Shown here: piece after piece, positions 58,363 to 64,000 of the stretch
Layout of the letters: each line of letters starts with the position of its first letter
Position numbering within the stretch: the stretch's first letter is position 1
Source: Photobacterium iliopiscarium
GTDB lineage: Bacteria > Pseudomonadota > Gammaproteobacteria > Enterobacterales > Vibrionaceae
DNA length: 64,000 nucleotides
Assembly: GCF_003026395.1 (NCBI RefSeq)
Contig: NZ_PYOO01000010.1
Coordinates: 92,612-156,611 of the forward strand
Direction of reading: 5' to 3'
The notes under the pieces: model-generated
What the model was told of the DNA's origin: nothing
The model's database searches: none
Seen by the model: the letters and a program-made list of their open reading frames with translations, nothing else
Position numbers and translations under genes: made by a program

Positions 58363-60861
58363 TTGTCACAACTCCCTATTGATGATGTTTTAGCTGCTTT
58401 GTTTGCGGCACTCGCTAGCCATACTCAGGTAATTTTAAAAGCGCCACCGGGGGCGGGTAAATCAACCCGTCTGCCATTGTCGTTGTTGGAAACAAATACA
58501 ATCGCGGGGCGAATTATTATGTTGGAGCCGCGACGGTTAGCGGCGAGAAACATTGCGGGTTATTTAGCACAGCAATTAGGTGAGCGTGTCGGTCAAACCG
58601 TTGGCTTACGGGTGCGCGGCGAAACTAAAGTCAGTGCACAAACACGGTTAGAGATTGTGACAGAAGGCGTTATGACGCGAATGTTGCAACATGATCCCGA
58701 GCTGGCTGGAATTGGGTTAATTATTTTTGATGAGTTTCATGAGCGCAGTATTCATGCCGATACTGCGTTAGCGTTAGCAATCGAAGTCCAACAAGCGCTA
58801 CGCGACGATCTGCAATTATTAGTGATGTCGGCCACTCTAGATCAAACCGCATTGGCGCAGCTACTTCCTACCGCGGCGTATGTTGAATCTCAAGGGCGTT
58901 GTTTCCCGGTGGAATATCGCTACCAACATGTTAGTGACCCTCGGGATGTAATTGATCACATGGCGGCTGCGATTAGCCAGTTACTCGCGCAAGAATCCGG
59001 TTCGGTATTAGCGTTCTTACCCGGTGTTGGTGAAATAAAACGCCTCGCGCAAGCATTGGCTGCACGTTTATCGACAACCAATAACAATAGCCCTATCAAT
59101 ATTTGTCCGTTGTATGGGCAGTTACCCATCGAACAACAACAGCAAGCGATTAATCCTGCCCCCGCAGGTCAACGCAAAGTGGTACTTGCGACCAATATTG
59201 CCGAGACTAGCTTGACCATTGAGGGGATTCGCTTAGTGGTTGATAGTGGTTTTGAGCGTATCGCGCTGTGGGAGCCTAAAACAGGGATTAGCCGCTTACA
59301 GCAAGTACGTATAGCCCAATCATCTGCTGAGCAGCGTGCAGGTCGTGCTGGACGCTTAGAAGCAGGTATTTGTTTGCGGATGTACAGTGAGGAATTATTA
59401 CAACGTCAACCAGCAACTCCGCAACCTGAAATTCTGCGCAGTGATTTAACCGCTCTGGCAATGGATCTGGTGCAATGGGGGTGTAATGATCCACAAGACT
59501 TACAGTGGTTGGATGTGCCACCGATGATTGCATTGCAACAGTCACAGCAATTATTGCAGCAATTAGGCGCGATTGATGAACGTGGCCAGCAAACATCGCG
59601 CGGGAAAGTGATGCAAACTATAGGCGCAGATCCACGTCATGGTGCGATGCTCGCTTTTGCTCAGCAAATGGCACTGCAACAAACGGATATGACTATTTTA
59701 ACGACGGCGGCAATGCTGGTGGCGTTATTAGAAGATCCACCGCGCGGTATTGATAACCCAGATTTAGCGTTTCAGTTGCACTTACTAGAGACAAAAAAAC
59801 TCGCTAGAAGTCATGCTTATCTGCAACGGGCGCAACAACACCTTACAACGCTTGCGGTATCTAAAAATACGCCGCTCAAGGTTAATAATCATTGGGCCGC
59901 TATTTTACTTGCGGTTGGTTTTCCTGATCGTATTGCGCAATCCCGTACTGATGATGGTCGTTATCAGTTAGCCAATGGTCAAGGGGTTGTACTTGATAGT
60001 AGTCAAAGTCTTGCCTCTCAATCATTGTTAGTGGTGGCCGATGTTGTTAAAACCCGCCAAGGCGATAGTCGTATCTTCTCTGCTATTGTGGCTGACGTCA
60101 GTGTATTACAACAAACCTTACCGTTATTGTTTACTGAATGTGATTGGCTCGATTGGGATGATAAAAAAGGCCGTTTAAGTGCTGAGCATCGAGTTTGTTG
60201 CGGCAAATTAATTGTCGCGCGTAGTCTTGCTGCGACGCCAGATTCAGCCTTAGCCAGTGAAGCGTTACTCAATGCGGTTAAACGTAAAGGATTAGGTGTT
60301 TTAAATTGGACAGAAAAAGCCAATGCATTATTGATTCGTGGTCGTTGTGCCAATGAATGGTTACCTGAACTTGGTTTGCCAGCGTTAGACGAGGTGAGTT
60401 TACTCTCCAATGCTGAGCAATGGTTATTGCCTTACTTAAATGGGATTACAACCTTAAAAGGCTTACAAAAAGTCAATATGGTGGCCGCATTAGAGGCGTG
60501 TTTGGGTTGGAACAACAAACAGCAACTCGAGCAATTATTGCCAACCCATTATCAAGTGCCAACGGGATCAAATATAACGATCCGTTATCAAGAACAGCAA
60601 CAACCTGTGTTGGCGGTTAAGTTACAAGAAATGTTTGGTGAGCCAACAACGCCCACTATCGCTAACGGTAAAGTGGCTTTAGTACTGGAGTTGTTATCAC
60701 CCGCACAACGACCATTGCAGATCACGCAAGATTTAGCGGGTTTTTGGCAAGGCTCATACAAAGAGGTTCAAAAAGAAATGAAAGGGCGCTATCCCAAGCA
60801 TCCATGGCCTGATGATCCCGCAAATCATATTCCAACCCGCAAAATCAAAAAATACCTTTAA
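58363..60861 (+). CDS. hrpB: ATP-dependent helicase HrpB
   Basis: DEAH-box helicase of about 832 residues. The start chosen is TTG at 58363: AAGGTG lies six bases upstream and the product begins like other HrpB proteins (SQLPIDDVL). A GTG at 58354 lies inside that ribosome site and would add three residues. Motifs are Walker A APPGAGKST, LEPRRLAAR, DEFHERS, SATLD, TNIAETSLTI and QRAGRAGR, then the HrpB C-terminal domain ending RYPKHPWPDDPANHIPTR. Its RNA substrate is not well defined. Confidence 0.94.
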   Translation: MSQLPIDDVLAALFAALASHTQVILKAPPGAGKSTRLPLSLLETNTIAGRIIMLEPRRLAARNIAGYLAQQLGERVGQTVGLRVRGETKVSAQTRLEIVTEGVMTRMLQHDPELAGIGLIIFDEFHERSIHADTALALAIEVQQALRDDLQLLVMSATLDQTALAQLLPTAAYVESQGRCFPVEYRYQHVSDPRDVIDHMAAAISQLLAQESGSVLAFLPGVGEIKRLAQALAARLSTTNNNSPINICPLYGQLPIEQQQQAINPAPAGQRKVVLATNIAETSLTIEGIRLVVDSGFERIALWEPKTGISRLQQVRIAQSSAEQRAGRAGRLEAGICLRMYSEELLQRQPATPQPEILRSDLTALAMDLVQWGCNDPQDLQWLDVPPMIALQQSQQLLQQLGAIDERGQQTSRGKVMQTIGADPRHGAMLAFAQQMALQQTDMTILTTAAMLVALLEDPPRGIDNPDLAFQLHLLETKKLARSHAYLQRAQQHLTTLAVSKNTPLKVNNHWAAILLAVGFPDRIAQSRTDDGRYQLANGQGVVLDSSQSLASQSLLVVADVVKTRQGDSRIFSAIVADVSVLQQTLPLLFTECDWLDWDDKKGRLSAEHRVCCGKLIVARSLAATPDSALASEALLNAVKRKGLGVLNWTEKANALLIRGRCANEWLPELGLPALDEVSLLSNAEQWLLPYLNGITTLKGLQKVNMVAALEACLGWNNKQQLEQLLPTHYQVPTGSNITIRYQEQQQPVLAVKLQEMFGEPTTPTIANGKVALVLELLSPAQRPLQITQDLAGFWQGSYKEVQKEMKGRYPKHPWPDDPANHIPTRKIKKYL

Positions 60862-60867
60862 CCGCGA

Positions 60868-60896
60868 TAAACAAGCTCGATACCTGTATATATAAT
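60868..60896 (+). promoter_or_regulatory. Candidate mrcB promoter
   Basis: TAAACA at 60868-60873 and TATAAT at 60891-60896 with a 17-base spacer, just after the hrpB stop. A second -10-like TATAGT lies at 60901-60906. Confidence 0.45.
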
Positions 60897-60988
60897 CAGT
60901 TATAGTGTTACAGTAAATTTACATTAATGATGCTGAGCAGCGCTATTGCTGCCAGCTTAACTATAGGAATTTCGGTAGTTGATTGATT

Positions 60989-63412
60989 ATGATTAAGTTG
61001 TCGCAACCAAAAAAAACACCCACAAAAATTCTCACGCCTTCGAAAAAAAAAGCGGCGCTAAAACCTGCAACAAAAAAAGCATCCCCTAAAAAAGTTGCAG
61101 TTAAAAAACCGCCAGCTAAAAAAAAGTCAGCTAAAAAAGATGCCGCTCCGCATCCATGGTTACGAAAGATTGGACGCTTAAGTTTTAAAATAATGTTGGT
61201 TGTCGTCGCTATTTTATTGGTTATCGGTATCTATCTCGATACTGTGGTACGCAATAAAATGGATGGTCAAATTTGGGACTTACCTTCTGTTGTTTATGGG
61301 CGTGTGCTTACCTTACATTCGGGTCAAGCAATGACGTTGAGTGACGTTCGCCATGAATTAGATGCGCTGCAATACCATAAAGTAGCAACCCCACAACGAA
61401 TGGGTGAGTATTCAGCGTCGGCAACCCGTATCGAATTAATTCGTCGTCCCTTTAAGTTTGTTGATGATCCTCAGCCACAACAACATGTCATGTTGACTTT
61501 TTCAGGCAGTAGGCTGACTTCGATCGTTGATGTCACAACAAAAAAAGCACTAAAAACGGTCAAGATAGAACCTAAGCTACTGGGTATGCTCGGACTGACG
61601 GGTAATGAACAACGGATCTTTATGGCGCGCGATCAATTCCCGCCGTTATTAATTGATGGTTTGTTAACGACTGAAGATCGTGATTTTTATCAACATGAAG
61701 GTGTTTCACCATTAGCGATTTTACGGGCAATGGTGGTAAACCTTAAAGCGGGTCATACCGTACAAGGGGGCAGTACCTTAACCCAACAATTGGCGAAAAA
61801 TTTATTTTTAAGTCATGAACGTAGTTTATGGCGCAAAGTACGTGAAGCCTATATCGCGGTTATTATTGATTATCGGTACAGTAAAGATCGTATTCTTGAA
61901 GCGTATTTAAATGAAATTTATCTCGGTCAAAATGGCGCTAAAGAAGTACATGGTTTTCCTCTTGCGGCACGGTTCTATTTTGGTCGTTCGTTAGAAGAGT
62001 TGCGAGTTGATCAATTGGCGATGTTAGTTGGAATGGTAAAAGGGCCGTCACAATTTAATCCGTGGCGTCATCCTGATCGCACCACTAAACGTCGTGACTT
62101 AGTGTTGATGTTACTTTTAAAACATAATTACCTTACTGGGGCTGAATATGAACAAGCAGTTTCAGAGCCATTAGGGATTCAAAAAACACCCAAGATAGCC
62201 AGTCGTCAACCTGCGTATTTTCAGCAATTGCAACGTGAGTTAGAACAAGATGTTGGTGATATTTACAAATCAGGTAAAGGACTGCGTATTTTTAGTACCC
62301 TTGATCCAGTGTCTCAACAAGCAGCAGAAAAAACCATTGCCGTAATGGTGCCACGGTTAAATAAAAAAGCCGGTGTTAAAGTCGAAACAGCAATGGTTGT
62401 CGTTGATCGTCAAAATGGTGCGGTAAGAGCACTGATTGGTGGTAGTCGCCCGGGCTATGCAGGTTTTAATCGTGCGTTGGATGCTAGCCGTCAAATAGGC
62501 TCACTCGCTAAGCCAGCGGTTTATCTGGCAGCGCTAAGTCAACCACAAAAGTTCACCTTAGCGACCACCTTGAGTGATAGCGCCATTGTTTTAAAAGGCA
62601 GTAAAGGCACATCGTGGCGACCAAGAAACTATGATCGAAAATTTCGTGGTCAAGTGCCATTATATTACGCCCTCGCACATTCATTAAATGTGCCAACGGT
62701 AAATCTAGGCTTAAAAGTCGGGCTAGGAACGGTGATTAACACTATGGCTAAATTGGGGGTTAAGCGGGATGAAATTCCTCATTTACCTTCAATATTACTG
62801 GGCGCATTTAGTTTATCACCGTTTGAAGTTGCACAAATGTTCCAGAGTATTACCAATAACGGCCGTAAAGCACCGTTGTTTAGTTTGAATGCCGTTGTTG
62901 ATAGTCGAGGTCGTGTTTTGTATCAACACCAGTCTCAGATTGAACAGGTGGTACCAGAACAAGCGGCTTGGTTAACGACGTATGATATGAAAAAAGTGGT
63001 AAGCCAAGGGACAGCCCGTTTTCTTCAGAGTAAATTCAGTTCTGCTAAGTTAGCGGGTAAAACGGGAACAACCGATAATAACCGTGATAGTTGGTTTGCA
63101 GGAGCTGATGGCCGCGAAGTTGGCGTAGTGTGGGTTGGTCGTGATGATAACACTCCGGTGCGATTAACGGGCTCTAGCGGTGCGTTACGGGTTTATGCTG
63201 ATTATCTTGCTCGTCGCCAACCATTGCCGTTAAACATCGGCTGGCCGCCTTATATCACCACGATTAAGTATCAACGAGCAGCTAATGGTAGTTTACGGTT
63301 TGATTGTAATGGCAGTGTTGCATTACCAGCGTGGGATAAAAATGGCGAGTTAAAAGCGCAATGTCATGATAATCAGCCTGCAACATGGATCAAGCATATG
63401 TTTGCCGATTAA
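60989..63412 (+). CDS. mrcB: Penicillin-binding protein 1B
   Basis: Bifunctional class A PBP. From the ATG at 60989 (a TTG lies two codons earlier) it has 807 residues. A lysine-, alanine- and proline-rich cytoplasmic tail of about 55 residues is followed by a membrane helix near 64-84. Then come a UB2H domain, the GT51 glycosyltransferase with catalytic Glu229 (TTEDRDFYQHEGVSP), and a transpeptidase with SLAK (Ser505-Lys508) and KTGT at 691-694. UB2H identifies PBP1B rather than PBP1A. The tail is encoded by repeated A-runs. Confidence 0.96.
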   Translation: MIKLSQPKKTPTKILTPSKKKAALKPATKKASPKKVAVKKPPAKKKSAKKDAAPHPWLRKIGRLSFKIMLVVVAILLVIGIYLDTVVRNKMDGQIWDLPSVVYGRVLTLHSGQAMTLSDVRHELDALQYHKVATPQRMGEYSASATRIELIRRPFKFVDDPQPQQHVMLTFSGSRLTSIVDVTTKKALKTVKIEPKLLGMLGLTGNEQRIFMARDQFPPLLIDGLLTTEDRDFYQHEGVSPLAILRAMVVNLKAGHTVQGGSTLTQQLAKNLFLSHERSLWRKVREAYIAVIIDYRYSKDRILEAYLNEIYLGQNGAKEVHGFPLAARFYFGRSLEELRVDQLAMLVGMVKGPSQFNPWRHPDRTTKRRDLVLMLLLKHNYLTGAEYEQAVSEPLGIQKTPKIASRQPAYFQQLQRELEQDVGDIYKSGKGLRIFSTLDPVSQQAAEKTIAVMVPRLNKKAGVKVETAMVVVDRQNGAVRALIGGSRPGYAGFNRALDASRQIGSLAKPAVYLAALSQPQKFTLATTLSDSAIVLKGSKGTSWRPRNYDRKFRGQVPLYYALAHSLNVPTVNLGLKVGLGTVINTMAKLGVKRDEIPHLPSILLGAFSLSPFEVAQMFQSITNNGRKAPLFSLNAVVDSRGRVLYQHQSQIEQVVPEQAAWLTTYDMKKVVSQGTARFLQSKFSSAKLAGKTGTTDNNRDSWFAGADGREVGVVWVGRDDNTPVRLTGSSGALRVYADYLARRQPLPLNIGWPPYITTIKYQRAANGSLRFDCNGSVALPAWDKNGELKAQCHDNQPATWIKHMFAD

Positions 63413-63441
63413 GATGAAAACTGGCTATTGATGGTAGTGTG

Positions 63442-63473
63442 AAACGACAGCTGCGAGGTTGTCGTTTTTTTTC
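63442..63473 (+). terminator. Terminator after mrcB
   Basis: AAACGACA (63442-63449) and TGTCGTTT (63460-63467) form an eight-pair stem followed by five more Ts. It lies 30 bases after the mrcB stop. Confidence 0.75.
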
Positions 63474-63490
63474 ATGCTTTTTCTACAGAC

Positions 63491-63521
63491 GAAAAAAAAG
63501 CCTCATCAGAAATGAGGCTTT
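63491..63521 (-). terminator. Terminator of the tRNA array
   Basis: AAAGCCTCAT (63497-63506) and ATGAGGCTTT (63512-63521) around CAGAA. On the minus strand the stem is followed by an eight-T run, directly after the last tRNA gene of the array. Confidence 0.88.
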
Positions 63522-63528
63522 CAAAAGA

Positions 63529-63604
<76 letters not shown>

Positions 63605-63650
63605 ACACTAAATTCTTTTTAAATAATGAGCTGACTCATTATCTTTAATA

Positions 63651-63726
63651 TGGTGCCTCGAGGCGGAATCGAACCACCGACACGAGGATTTTCAATCCTC
63701 TGCTCTACCGACTGAGCTATCAAGGC
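63651..63726 (-). tRNA. tRNA-Phe (anticodon GAA)
   Basis: A 76-base cloverleaf with 3' CCA encoded. Acceptor GCCTTGA/TCGAGGC has one T-G wobble; the D-arm is AGCTCAGTCGGTAGAGC; the anticodon stem GAGGA/TCCTC encloses TTGAAAA with anticodon GAA; the T-arm contains GTTCGATTC. It lies between the two threonine genes. Confidence 0.96.
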
Positions 63727-63783
63727 AAACACAAGCAATCAAATTGCTTATTGTTGCATTTCTTACCGAAGTAAGAGAATAAA

Positions 63784-63859
<76 letters not shown>

Positions 63860-63908
63860 ACATTAATTCTTTTATATTCCTTTACTCTATTGAGTGAAGA
63901 AATAAATT

Positions 63909-63984
63909 TGGCTCCCTCTACTGGACTTGAACCAGTGACATACGGATTAACAGTCCGGCGTTCTACCAACTGAACTAAGAGGGA
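63909..63984 (-). tRNA. tRNA-Asn (anticodon GTT)
   Basis: A 76-base cloverleaf with 3' CCA encoded. Acceptor TCCCTCT/AGAGGGA, D-arm AGTTCAGTTGGTAGAAC, anticodon loop CTGTTAA with anticodon GTT, T-arm GTTCAAGTC. First visible gene of the minus-strand array; the promoter, and perhaps more tRNAs, lie beyond the window end. Confidence 0.96.
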
Positions 63985-64000
63985 ATTAACTTTTACTATT

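Overview
The window is a stretch of the main chromosome of a gammaproteobacterium, almost certainly a member of the Vibrionaceae. Evidence for this is the LitR/HapR/LuxR-type quorum-sensing regulator, DciA in place of SecM between lpxC and secA, the nadC-pilABCD arrangement, and the block hpt-can-yadGH-panCB-folK-pcnB-gluQ-dksA-sfsA-hrpB-mrcB in the order typical of vibrios. The moderate-to-low GC and the LitR sequence suggest Photobacterium or a close relative, but that genus call is inference. Nearly everything is conserved core genome: no insertion sequence, prophage, CRISPR array, plasmid gene or defence island was seen.

Region 1 (1-15.8 kb) is the division and cell-wall (dcw) cluster: the end of ftsL, then ftsI, murE, murF, mraY, murD, ftsW, murG, murC, ftsQ, ftsA, ftsZ and lpxC. 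These genes make UDP-MurNAc-pentapeptide and lipid II, build the divisome, and start lipid A synthesis. The genes overlap or nearly touch, except for a 273-bp gap before the chosen ftsQ start (where many relatives carry ddl) and a terminator and promoter between ftsZ and lpxC. Region 2 (15.8-21.7 kb) holds dciA (replicative helicase loader), secA, mutT, yacG, zapD and coaE. Region 3 (21.7-27.9 kb) is the type IV pilus operon pilA-pilB-pilC-pilD, which runs into coaE-zapD-yacG, then nadC and divergent ampD.

Region 4 (28-35.3 kb) is pdhR-aceE-aceF-lpdA, the pyruvate dehydrogenase complex and its repressor, with a perfect PdhR operator upstream of pdhR. Region 5 (35.4-44 kb) has a chemoreceptor, acnB, a glycerate kinase, yacL and glnK-amtB. 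The glnK promoter is sigma-54-like with an NtrC-like enhancer lying inside the yacL terminator. Region 6 (44-52 kb) has a ferric iron ABC transporter (fbpABC) behind a Fur-box-like site, litR, hpt, beta-carbonic anhydrase and the YadGH exporter. Region 7 (52-64 kb) has pantothenate and folate genes, poly(A) polymerase, gluQ, dksA, sfsA, the helicase gene hrpB, mrcB (PBP1B), and a minus-strand tRNA array read Asn-Thr-Phe-Thr.

No new multi-gene system was found. The best leads are regulatory: the terminator/NtrC overlap upstream of glnK, the likely non-AUG start of pcnB, a 46-bp inverted repeat between gluQ and dksA, the structured secA leader with a small upstream ORF, the PdhR operator, and the litR ribosome-binding region. 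Gene functions rest on recognised family motifs. Promoters and operators were read by eye and are less certain.
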